DNA of 47,430 nt. It comes from a bacterium c-19. Lineage in GTDB: Bacteria; Bacillota_I; Bacilli_A; Erysipelotrichales; Erysipelotrichaceae. The stretch spans positions 1 to 47,430 of the forward strand of contig QZED01000013.1 in NCBI GenBank assembly GCA_009917405.1. The letters run 5' to 3'. Position 1 is the first letter of the stretch, and each line of letters starts with the position of its first letter. Below, piece after piece: positions 25,859 through 33,725 of this stretch. Under the pieces are notes generated by a model. The model worked only from the letters and a program-made list of their open reading frames with translations, ran no database searches and was not told the origin of the DNA. A program made the position numbers and the translations under genes.

Positions 25859-27490
25859 TTATTGTTTTCTGGATTCTACAATCATAATAAATTTTGTAGA
25901 TCCTTTGACGCCCTCTTTCAAACCTGTAAACGTCTGATAATCTTCACTAATTGTTTTCAAATCTTTCATATGTTCCATATCTGTTTTTAAACTGCCTTGA
26001 ATCAAATGATGCAATTTCTGAATGCCTTCTTGATCGAATGCGACCATGCCTTCATACAATTCTTTAGAACCTTGCGATAACTGTGCTGTTGCGCCTTGTA
26101 TGCGTGATGATTGGATCGTGAGTTCTTTGATCCCTGCCAAAAGTTTTAAACAGCCTTGTTTCAATTTTTCACTGCCTTTGAATAATTCTTTCGCACCATG
26201 TGAAAGTTTGTTGCTATTTTCACTGATCTGCTTGACACCGTCTGTATAGCGCATCACGCCTTGCTCATATTGATGAAGTGAATCAATCGTTGCCTGTGCC
26301 TGCTTGATTTGATTTACAAACGGCGCTACTTGCGGCATTGCGGCATAATCATTCAAGATAGTCCCAAATACCTGTTGATAATTGTCCACTGTGATTTCCA
26401 TAGGAACATGCGCATCTATTTGATGAAGCTGTGTCAATAAAGGTGACAACTGCCCGTTACAGCTTTGAATCGATGTGTTCAAGATTTGTGTTGCGCCAAG
26501 ACGCAGTGCTTCTGAATTCGCATTGACATCTTGAATGCCGCGATCAAGTTCCTCCAAATGCGTGGACAATGACTGTGTGCCATCATTCAATGTATTGACT
26601 CCTTGCATCAAATCTTGTGATTTCGTATCCATTTGTGATATACCATTGTGAAACAGCTGATATTTTCCATTCAATTCATTGGTACCCTCTCGCAGTGCTG
26701 CACCACCTTTTTTGATTTGATCATAGGAAGAAACAAATACATCCATCATGGAGAAACCATCGTCCATTTGATCAAATATGTTCAGATCGCCTTCTGCCAA
26801 TAAAGATGGGGTCGCAACCGCATAGATTGAATAAAGTTCAAAGGAATCTGTTTCATAGGAAATCGTAATTTCATTGAGATTTATATCCGTTGATGAGAAT
26901 ACTTGATCCAAACCAGGCGCCGCTATGGCTGCCGCAATATAATTGGATCCGTTGGAAACAACTTTTCCATTGGTCACGTTGACGGCGCTGTTTTTGCTTG
27001 TTGGAAGCATCGTTATCGCAGTGACCACAAACGGTACCGGCATTTGGTTGCCATTGATCGTTTTTGTTTCATGGTTTTCATAGCGTATGCGAATATCCAC
27101 TTTACCTTTTTGATGCATCATCTGATCAATTGTTTTTTCTTTTCCGTTTAATTGATAGGTGATCTGCATGGAAATTGGCAGCTGTTGATTCGTTTTGCCT
27201 TGATAGTAAATATCTTTTCCTTTATTGTCCCATACGAGTGATTCTCCTTTTTGGGTAAATGTTTCTTCGCCGTTCACATTAAAGATATCCGTTAAACTGG
27301 ATTTATCTTCTATTTTCATTTCTTGATCACTTTTGAGGTGTTCCGATGCAATCGTGGTAATTTCATTACCTTCCGCATCCAGTTTTGCATAAATTGTTTC
27401 TTCTTTTTCATATGCGGATACAGATAGTACATTGCTCATCATGAGCGCGCTGATGATGCATACAGCGCCCATTTTCTTTGTGTGTTTCAT
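25859..27490 (-). CDS. Secreted heptad-repeat partner protein of the MMPL exporter (YhgE/Pip-like repeats)
   Basis: The 543-residue protein has a signal peptide (MKHTKKMGAVCIISALMM, cleavage near VSAYE) and a beta-rich N-half (about 30-240). Its C-half has repeated x-x-x-L-x-x-G heptads such as LREGTNEL, LMQGVNTL, LSHGAKEL, LKQGCLKL and LSQGSKEL, which predict a long helical hairpin. No transmembrane helix is clear at the C-terminus. Proteins with these repeats commonly sit beside MMPL/RND exporters in Bacillota. Here the gene starts one base after the exporter stop, so the two form one operon. Function beyond partnership is unknown. Confidence 0.8.
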   Translation of the reverse strand: MKHTKKMGAVCIISALMMSNVLSVSAYEKEETIYAKLDAEGNEITTIASEHLKSDQEMKIEDKSSLTDIFNVNGEETFTQKGESLVWDNKGKDIYYQGKTNQQLPISMQITYQLNGKEKTIDQMMHQKGKVDIRIRYENHETKTINGNQMPVPFVVTAITMLPTSKNSAVNVTNGKVVSNGSNYIAAAIAAPGLDQVFSSTDINLNEITISYETDSFELYSIYAVATPSLLAEGDLNIFDQMDDGFSMMDVFVSSYDQIKKGGAALREGTNELNGKYQLFHNGISQMDTKSQDLMQGVNTLNDGTQSLSTHLEELDRGIQDVNANSEALRLGATQILNTSIQSCNGQLSPLLTQLHQIDAHVPMEITVDNYQQVFGTILNDYAAMPQVAPFVNQIKQAQATIDSLHQYEQGVMRYTDGVKQISENSNKLSHGAKELFKGSEKLKQGCLKLLAGIKELTIQSSRIQGATAQLSQGSKELYEGMVAFDQEGIQKLHHLIQGSLKTDMEHMKDLKTISEDYQTFTGLKEGVKGSTKFIMIVESRKQ

Positions 27491-27491
27491 C

Positions 27492-29570
27492 TTAATTACT
27501 TCCTTTCTTTTTTTTCAATCCCAATGATGTTTTATAAATCAATGTGTCAAATGTCAGTAATAATGACGGCACAAGCGAAATCACCACAATCATAGAAATG
27601 ACAGCGCCTCTAGCCATCAAGGTACATAAGGATGCGATCATATTCAATTTGGAAATCATGCCGACGCCAAAGGTGGCTGCGAAAAACGATGCGCCGGATA
27701 CGAAGATTGAATGCATGGACTGATCCATTGCCTGTTTCATCGCTTCTTTTTTATCATATCCTAAGGATCGTTGTTCTAAGTACTTGGTCGTCATCAATAT
27801 TGCATAATCGATCGTTGCGCCCAACTGTATCGTACCAATCACAATGGATGCGACAAACGGAAGTACATCGCCCAAATAAAACGCAAACGACATATTCACC
27901 ATAATTGCCAATTCGATTCCTATGACCAATAATACCGGCAGCGACAATGATTTCAGCACCAGCATCATAATCAAAAAGATAATGCCAATGGATGCGATAT
28001 TGACGCTTTGAAAGTCTTCGTCGGCAATACTGACCATATCTTTCATACATGGACCTTCACCTGCCAGAATCGCATGTTCATCATATTGGCGCACGATTGT
28101 TTCAATTTGCTCAAGCTGATGATTCAATTCTGATGTCGCTGTTTCATATTTTGAATTGATGAAGATCATTTCATATTGATCATTTTCAAACATGGATTTG
28201 AGTTCATCAGATATCATTTCCTTTGGTATGGCTAAATTGGATAACGCAGTTGGTGACAAAACAAGCTCCACTCCGTCCAAAGCTTCTATCTTTTCCATCA
28301 TTTCATTCACTTGATTGTTTTTTACACTTCGATCAATCAAAATGATCTGCGCAGAAACGATATCAAACTTTTCTTTCAGCTCTTTATTCGCTATACTGCT
28401 TTGTAAATCCTGCGGAAGATCTTTGGTCAAATTGTAATACTGTTCGATATGATTGTTTCCATAAACAGCCGGTATCGCACATAATACTGCAATCACCAAG
28501 ATTGCTTGATGATAACGAATAATGAAATCCCGCACATGATGGAAGGATGGAAGCCACGCCGCATGTTTCGTCTTTTCTATCCAGCGATCACTTACAAGCA
28601 GCATTGCCGGAAACAAGACGACTGTGGAACATACGCCAATCACAACACCTTTTGCCATTACGATACCAATATCATTTCCCAGTGTAAGCTGCATCATGCA
28701 CAGCGCCAAAAACCCTGCCACCGTCGTAAGCGCACTGCCGCAAACTGATACAAGCGTATCGCCGACAGCCTGCACCATCGCTTCTTCTTTTGTGCCCTTT
28801 ATCGTTTTTGCATACTGATATTTATGATACAGGAAAATGGAAAAATCGGTCGTGACACCTAGCTGTAATACCGCAGCGATCGCCTTTGTGATATAAGAGA
28901 TCTCATTAAACATCAGATTGGTTCCCATATTGTAAAGAATCGCAATACCAATGTTGCCCAAAAGCAAAAGCGGCACCAAATACGAATCCAACGCAATGAT
29001 CAAAATCAAAAGCACCAAACATACGGCCACAGCGATATACGTTATGATCTCTTGATCCGCCACAATACTGGTATCCAATGTAGAAGCGCTCATACCTCCT
29101 ATTTTCACAGAATCATCCGCAATTTCACGCATTTCTCTGATTGCGTCAATCGCTGTTGTAGAATCCTCAAATGTGACCAACATCAACTGACTGTCACCTT
29201 TTTGAAAAGAGGAAGAGATATCATCCGGCAATATTTCCAGCGGAATCGTCGTTCCAACAAAGTCGATAGGTGATATTACCTGATGCACACCTTCGATTTC
29301 CTTAATTTTCTGTTCCAACGTTCGTATGTCCTTGGACGCCATATGCTCTAAGGAACATATCGCAAACGACCCCATTTTAAAATCTTCCTCTAATATTTTC
29401 TGCCCTTTCATCGTTTCAATGTCTTTCGGCAGATACACAAGGATATCATAATTGATATTTGTATGGATATATCCATACATCGATGGAACCATCAAAATCA
29501 CAGATGCGATCACAATCAGCCATTTGTGTTTTACCACTTGTTTTCCCAGCCATTCACCAAACCTTCTCAT
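27492..29570 (-). CDS. MMPL/RND-superfamily transporter
   Basis: The 692-residue integral membrane protein has the RND layout in two halves: TM1, a large external loop (about 40-185), TM2-6, TM7, a second loop (about 370-520) and TM8-12. Marks of the family are LQLGVTTDFSIFLYHKYQ in the first half and the equivalent IQLGATIDYAILMTTKYLE in the second. Such proteins use proton flow to export lipids, peptides or drugs. The substrate is not predictable. It is co-transcribed with the heptad-repeat protein and divergent from tetR, with a strong promoter covered by TetR-like operators. Confidence 0.92.
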   Translation of the reverse strand: MRRFGEWLGKQVVKHKWLIVIASVILMVPSMYGYIHTNINYDILVYLPKDIETMKGQKILEEDFKMGSFAICSLEHMASKDIRTLEQKIKEIEGVHQVISPIDFVGTTIPLEILPDDISSSFQKGDSQLMLVTFEDSTTAIDAIREMREIADDSVKIGGMSASTLDTSIVADQEIITYIAVAVCLVLLILIIALDSYLVPLLLLGNIGIAILYNMGTNLMFNEISYITKAIAAVLQLGVTTDFSIFLYHKYQYAKTIKGTKEEAMVQAVGDTLVSVCGSALTTVAGFLALCMMQLTLGNDIGIVMAKGVVIGVCSTVVLFPAMLLVSDRWIEKTKHAAWLPSFHHVRDFIIRYHQAILVIAVLCAIPAVYGNNHIEQYYNLTKDLPQDLQSSIANKELKEKFDIVSAQIILIDRSVKNNQVNEMMEKIEALDGVELVLSPTALSNLAIPKEMISDELKSMFENDQYEMIFINSKYETATSELNHQLEQIETIVRQYDEHAILAGEGPCMKDMVSIADEDFQSVNIASIGIIFLIMMLVLKSLSLPVLLVIGIELAIMVNMSFAFYLGDVLPFVASIVIGTIQLGATIDYAILMTTKYLEQRSLGYDKKEAMKQAMDQSMHSIFVSGASFFAATFGVGMISKLNMIASLCTLMARGAVISMIVVISLVPSLLLTFDTLIYKTSLGLKKKKGSN

Positions 29571-29588
29571 CTTTTCGCCTCCTAAAAC

Positions 29589-29668
29589 TGACCATCGGTC
29601 ATAAATGACGGTGGTGACAGTATAGCACTAAAATGACCGTTAGTCAATAATTAAATGACCAAAAGTCA
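29589..29668. promoter_or_regulatory. TetR-type operator array TGAC-N5-GTCA
   Basis: Three palindromes of 13 bases occur at 29589-29601 (TGACCATCGGTCA), 29634-29646 (TGACCGTTAGTCA) and 29656-29668 (TGACCAAAAGTCA). A half-matching site (TGACGGTGGTGAC) is at 29606-29618. Site 3 covers the mmpL -35, the half-site abuts its -10, site 1 lies in its leader, and site 4 is upstream of the tetR -35. Binding by the adjacent TetR is inference from position and symmetry. Confidence 0.75.
29619..29647 (-). promoter_or_regulatory. Promoter of the MMPL operon
   Basis: On the minus strand TTGACT (29642-29647) and TATACT (29619-29624) are exactly 17 bases apart. The -35 is inside one operator palindrome and the -10 touches the next. 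Confidence 0.85.
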
Positions 29669-29684
29669 ATTTTTTCTGTTTTCA

Positions 29685-29713
29685 TTGACTTTTACCATTT
29701 TCATCGTTACAAT
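29685..29713 (+). promoter_or_regulatory. Promoter of the tetR gene
   Basis: TTGACT (29685-29690) and TACAAT (29708-29713) are 17 bases apart. An AAGAGGTGAT ribosome site follows before the ATG at 29739. Confidence 0.8.
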
Positions 29714-29738
29714 TAGAAGTAATCAAGAGGTGATCCGG

Positions 29739-30365
29739 ATGAAGACCTATCGTGTATCAAAAAAGCCTGTGTTTTCTAAAATTGAAAGCAACAAAAGCGA
29801 AAAGCTGAACAAACTATTAGATACGGCATTTCAACTATTCACCTATAAAGGTATCTTACATACGTCGATACAGGATATCGTGGATAAGGCAGGTGTAGCG
29901 AAAGGTACGTTCTACCTATATTTCAAGGATAAATATGAAATACAAGATCATTTGCTTGTCCGAACAACCTATCGTCTGTTTAAAGATGCCCACCAGGCTT
30001 GTGAGCAATCCAATATCCAGCGTTTGGACGATAAGATCATTTTCGTGATTGATTATATTATTGATTATTTGATCCAACATCCAACCGTTTTGAATTTCAT
30101 TAAAAAAAATCTGTCCTTGGGTCTTTACAGTGAAAAATTATCCGAACTTATCGAAGATGATCATTTGGGATTAAAAGAAATATTTTTGGAAGAAGTCAAG
30201 CAAAGAAATCTTGCGCTCTCCCATCCGGAAGTAACGCTGTATATGATCATAGAACTGTCTGGATCCACGCTGTTTAGTTCCATCGTAAAAAGTGAACCTG
30301 TCGGCATAGAAGAATATAAGCCAATCTTATACGATACCATTCGTAAGATGATCAACGAAAAATAA
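29739..30365 (+). CDS. TetR/AcrR family transcriptional regulator
   Basis: The 208-residue protein has an N-terminal helix-turn-helix (about 25-70: LLDTAFQLFTYKGILHTSI, then DIVDKAGVAKGTFYLYFKDK), the classic TetR signature, and an all-helical ligand domain. The ATG at 29739 is chosen because GAGGTG lies six bases upstream and translation from 29655 would begin inside an operator. It probably represses the divergent MMPL operon and itself through the TGAC-N5-GTCA sites. The inducer is unknown. Confidence 0.92.
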   Translation: MKTYRVSKKPVFSKIESNKSEKLNKLLDTAFQLFTYKGILHTSIQDIVDKAGVAKGTFYLYFKDKYEIQDHLLVRTTYRLFKDAHQACEQSNIQRLDDKIIFVIDYIIDYLIQHPTVLNFIKKNLSLGLYSEKLSELIEDDHLGLKEIFLEEVKQRNLALSHPEVTLYMIIELSGSTLFSSIVKSEPVGIEEYKPILYDTIRKMINEK

Positions 30366-30401
30366 TCAGCAGCTTTAAGAAAAGCAGGTGCTGATTTTTT
30401 T
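30364..30401 (+). terminator. Intrinsic terminator after tetR
   Basis: AATCAGCA pairs with TGCTGATT (30389-30396) across a 17-base loop that can pair further, followed by a T-run. The hairpin begins at the stop codon. Confidence 0.85.
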
Positions 30402-30453
30402 CAATAAGAAAAGAGCCGTTTTTTCATACTCTATTCTTTATTTAATAATGTGA

Positions 30454-30740
30454 TGGCATTTGCCTCACCCGTTTTATCCTATGCATTGTTCCTGTTTGCG
30501 CTACAAAAAAAGTCACATTTCTGTGACTTTTACTTTTGTGTAAGGGTAATCGCTACATCACAGCGAATCAATAATCCGGCTACCGAAACTGCATTATGCA
30601 GCGCCTGTATAACAACCTTTGCCGGATCAACCACCCCTTGTGCATGTAAATCGCACCATTCTTGTTTCCATACATCATAACCGATGTGCATATCCATACT
30701 CAACTGTTTTTCCAGCATTTCAATCGCATTTTCATCATTA
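30454..30740. repeat. 287-bp direct repeat, copy B (inside the intact groEL 3' region)
   Basis: This is the partner of 25129-25415 with one mismatch. Here the groEL part is continuous with the full gene, while the patatin part stops after ATG CCA and runs into insert sequence that meets a stop codon within six codons. Confidence 0.97.
30505..30528 (-). terminator. groEL terminator
   Basis: The stem AGTCACA/TGTGACT with a 4-base loop is followed by seven U residues on the minus strand, directly after the groEL stop. Confidence 0.87.
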
Positions 30741-32098
30741 TTCTCCATCAGCTGCAAAAACGGTCTTAATACCGCTGCGAACACACAGTGAATACCTGCC
30801 AGCTGATCCTTAGACTTTTCCTTGACCATCGGCAATAAATTGCGATAGCACTGCAAAAATGCCAAACCGCCGCCGGCTACTACACCGTCTTCCATTGCCG
30901 CAAATCCAGCCTGCAAAGCATCTTCACAGCGCATTCGCTTTTCCTCTATTTCACCTTTAGTATAGCCGCCGATTTCAAGCACTGCAATCTTGCCTTCTAA
31001 GCGAGCGATCCGCTTGTGAATATGAGCAATATCATATTGCTTGGAAACAGTCGGAAGCTGTTTTTTCAGTGTTTCGATCTTTTGTTGCACCGCATCATTT
31101 GCGACCGTAAAGAGCTGTAAAGAATGCTTGCGAATAATAACTTCCTTAGCGTTGCCTAACTCATGAACACTAACATCGGGAAAATCTCTGCCTAATTCCT
31201 TAATCAGGGCACTTCCTTGACAAACCAGTGCTAAATCCTCTAACAAGTCCTGCTGATAAGAGCCGAAGGAAGGTGCCTTCATGATCGCAATCTGACATTT
31301 CTTTTGAAGATGAAGCAAAATCAGCTGGGTCAGCACCTCATTATCGATGTCTTCACAAATAATAATTAATGCCTTTCGCTCATTTATCGCGTATGCCAAA
31401 AAATGCTCGATCTGTTGCAGGGAATCAATCGTATCATTGCTGATTAACAATAACGGACTTTTAAAACTGCAGCTTGTTTCATCCTGCGGCAAAAAGTATG
31501 GAGATAACAGAGATGCGGAAAATTCCATTCCCTCTTGAATACGCAGTTTGCTTTCATAGGAACGTCCCTGTTCACAAACGATACAGCGTGGATCGCTCAC
31601 TTCCTTCAACGCCTCTGCGATCAATGCGCCGATTTCCTCTGATTTCGCACTGATAGAGGCAATTTGTGCCAATCGTTCATACGTATCGATTTTTTGCGCA
31701 TGTGCTATGATAAAGGTTTCTATCATCGCTGCTGCTTCTTCCATGCCGCTCACAAAGGCTTTTGCAACACCGCCGTTTTCCATATATTGAAAACCGTGCT
31801 TCAACAACTCATAAGCAAGCAGAATACTTGTAGTAGTTCCGTCACCACTTGTTTCATTGGTTTTAACGGCACTGTCTAAAAGAATCTGCATCCCCATTTG
31901 TTCATACGGATCTCGCACTCTTAAAGATTTGGCAATGCTGACTCCGTCATTCGTAATACAAGGCAATCCCTTTTCTTTTTGGATTACAACATGATGACCA
32001 CAGGGGCCTAAAGTTCCTTTTACACTTTCCATTAACAATTCTGCCCCGCGTAAGAGACGATCACGAGCTTCTTTTTGAAACAGGATACCGTTTTCCAT
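30530..32098 (-). CDS. Divergent GroEL/Hsp60 chaperonin paralogue
   Basis: This 522-residue group I chaperonin homologue starts at ATG 32098 behind GGGAGGC. ATPase residues persist: Asp51 in ITNDGVSIAK, the GDGTTT loop (85-90) and the Asp of RCEDALQAG. The late DGVVAGGGLA and the end LHNAVSVAGLL also align with GroEL. Elsewhere the sequence is much changed (for example GPCGHHVVIQ for GPKGRNVVL), the apical domain is poorly conserved, and the C-terminal Gly-Gly-Met tail is missing. No groES and no CIRCE operator (TTAGCACTC/GAGTGCTAA) is near. It is therefore more likely a second, specialised chaperonin than the housekeeping one. It sits in a train with cardiolipin synthase, patatin and a Clp-like ATPase. 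Confidence 0.88.
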   Translation of the reverse strand: MENGILFQKEARDRLLRGAELLMESVKGTLGPCGHHVVIQKEKGLPCITNDGVSIAKSLRVRDPYEQMGMQILLDSAVKTNETSGDGTTTSILLAYELLKHGFQYMENGGVAKAFVSGMEEAAAMIETFIIAHAQKIDTYERLAQIASISAKSEEIGALIAEALKEVSDPRCIVCEQGRSYESKLRIQEGMEFSASLLSPYFLPQDETSCSFKSPLLLISNDTIDSLQQIEHFLAYAINERKALIIICEDIDNEVLTQLILLHLQKKCQIAIMKAPSFGSYQQDLLEDLALVCQGSALIKELGRDFPDVSVHELGNAKEVIIRKHSLQLFTVANDAVQQKIETLKKQLPTVSKQYDIAHIHKRIARLEGKIAVLEIGGYTKGEIEEKRMRCEDALQAGFAAMEDGVVAGGGLAFLQCYRNLLPMVKEKSKDQLAGIHCVFAAVLRPFLQLMENNDENAIEMLEKQLSMDMHIGYDVWKQEWCDLHAQGVVDPAKVVIQALHNAVSVAGLLIRCDVAITLTQK

Positions 32099-32113
32099 AG
32101 CTTTGCCTCCCAT

Positions 32114-32149
32114 AAAAAATATCTGCCATACAGTGTATGACAGATATTT
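32114..32149 (-). terminator. Hairpin with U-run between cls and groEL (terminator or attenuator)
   Basis: AAATATCTG, then CATA, pair with TATG and CAGATATTT with one mismatch. The minus-strand transcript continues UUUUUU. The groEL ribosome site begins only about eight bases further on, leaving no room for a promoter after the hairpin. So groEL must rely on read-through or on a start inside or before the hairpin. Confidence 0.7.
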
Positions 32150-32161
32150 GTTATTTATGTA

Positions 32162-33703
32162 TTACAGCATCGGCGCAAACAGATTCAGGACAGCTCTTAT
32201 CATTCTCACTATTAATCTTGTTTGACGGCATTCCTCTATCGTTACTTGATGGCTGATATTCAGCGTTTCCAAATAGTCTTTTTTCAATTCATCGACGACA
32301 CGGCTGCGATAAAACCATACACCACACTCATAATGCAGATAATAAGAGCGATAGTCCATATTGATCGTACCGACAACTGCCATCTTATCGTCAACTACAA
32401 AGGTTTTCGCATGGACAAAGCCGGGTGTATATTCATAAATCTTGACCCCTGCACTTAATAAATCACGATAATTTCCGCGTGTCAACTCAAACACATAGCG
32501 TTTGTCAGGAATATGCGGAACCAAGATACGAACGTCGATGCCGTTTTTGGCTGCCAATGTCAATGCCGTCTTTGTTTCACTGTCAATAATCAAATATGGT
32601 GTAGTCGCATAAACATAATGATTGGCACCGTTGATCATATTGATGTGCGTATTCTCACCGACATTTTCATCATCGGTAGGACTGTCAGAGTATGGCTGAA
32701 CATAACCATCGTCTTTGATCTCTTCAAAACATTTGGGATCTGCCTTAAACTGATAAAAGTCATCTTTGATCTTTTCATCATAATTCCAAAATTGCAAAAA
32801 CATCAAGGTCAAACTCCATACCGCTTCCCCCTTAATCATCACGGCACAATCCTTCCAATGTCCGAATCGCTGTTTTGCGTTGATGTATTCATCTGCCAAG
32901 TTGACACCGCCGGTCATACCGACAACACCGTCAACCACAAGGATCTTGCGATGATCGCGATTGTTCATCTGCATTGCCAAACGCGGTCGAAACGGATTAA
33001 ACACTTTGCATTTAATTCCTAATCGTCGCATTTTTTCATCATAATGATTACTCAGCTTACCGATACAGCCTGCATCATCATACATTACTCTGACATCTAC
33101 TCCCTGTTGTACCTTATCGCACAAAATATCTAAAACAGTATTCCACATTAAGCCTTCTTCAATTATAAAGTATTCTAAAAAGATGAATTTTTCAGCTTTT
33201 TTTAATTCTTGAATCATCGCTCGAAATTTGTCTTCGCCTAACGGAAAAAAAGTTGTTTCGGTTTTTTGATACAGCGGAAAATCCACATTTTCCCATAAGT
33301 ATTTCGCTTGCTTATGCGCAATCGGATCACATTCCTCTAAATAATTTAACAGTTCTTTATCCTGATGAATAATCCCCTGTCTGCTTTCCTGTGATTCATG
33401 ATCGCGTTTTCTGAGTGCTTTGGGAACCTTTTGTCCGCCGAACAGTGCATAAATTAATCCACCGAAGATCGGAAGTGCCATCAATAATAAAACCCATGCC
33501 AGTTTATAAGAAGGATTTTCATTTTTATCAATAATATAAATACTCATAATAATGCTCAGTGCCGTTAAGCAAAAATTAATCGCTACAAAATATTCACTTA
33601 AGCTGATAACCAAACCAAGTAAAAAGCCAAGCTGTATTAATATCAATACAGCCACAATAAATATTTTACTTGTAAAAAAACGTATCAGCTTTTTCATATT
33701 CAT
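32162..33703 (-). CDS. cls: Cardiolipin synthase (phospholipase D family)
   Basis: The 513-residue protein has two N-terminal membrane helices (about 8-60) and a PLDc_N-type region, then two PLD catalytic repeats. The first HKD motif reads NNRDHRKILVVDG (H-x-K variant) and the second FVHAKTFVVDD, each followed by the Gly-Gly/Thr-Asn-Met-Asp block. The enzyme joins two phosphatidylglycerols to cardiolipin plus glycerol at the membrane. No strong ribosome site precedes the ATG at 33703; an ATG two codons on is equally possible. It lies 22 bases after the M28-like gene. Confidence 0.93.
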   Translation of the reverse strand: MNMKKLIRFFTSKIFIVAVLILIQLGFLLGLVISLSEYFVAINFCLTALSIIMSIYIIDKNENPSYKLAWVLLLMALPIFGGLIYALFGGQKVPKALRKRDHESQESRQGIIHQDKELLNYLEECDPIAHKQAKYLWENVDFPLYQKTETTFFPLGEDKFRAMIQELKKAEKFIFLEYFIIEEGLMWNTVLDILCDKVQQGVDVRVMYDDAGCIGKLSNHYDEKMRRLGIKCKVFNPFRPRLAMQMNNRDHRKILVVDGVVGMTGGVNLADEYINAKQRFGHWKDCAVMIKGEAVWSLTLMFLQFWNYDEKIKDDFYQFKADPKCFEEIKDDGYVQPYSDSPTDDENVGENTHINMINGANHYVYATTPYLIIDSETKTALTLAAKNGIDVRILVPHIPDKRYVFELTRGNYRDLLSAGVKIYEYTPGFVHAKTFVVDDKMAVVGTINMDYRSYYLHYECGVWFYRSRVVDELKKDYLETLNISHQVTIEECRQTRLIVRMIRAVLNLFAPML

Positions 33704-33725
33704 AATTACAAAACACGCTCTCTAA

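Larger units (their letters stand above)
25416..30453. mobile_element. 5.0-kb insert between groEL and patatin, flanked by 287-bp direct repeats
   Basis: The segment separates two parts of what looks like one ancestral junction. Copy B of the repeat ends the intact groEL, and copy A begins the intact patatin. Inside are an IS3 orfA relic, a secreted coiled protein, an MMPL exporter and a divergent TetR regulator. No integrase, resolvase or complete transposase is present. The structure is what single-crossover integration of a circle carrying the 287-bp segment would leave; other duplication routes are possible. Confidence 0.7.

Noticed and set aside
32099-32161. CIRCE heat-shock operator ahead of groEL
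   Set aside because: The hairpin there is an A/T-rich terminator-like stem, not TTAGCACTC-N9-GAGTGCTAA.
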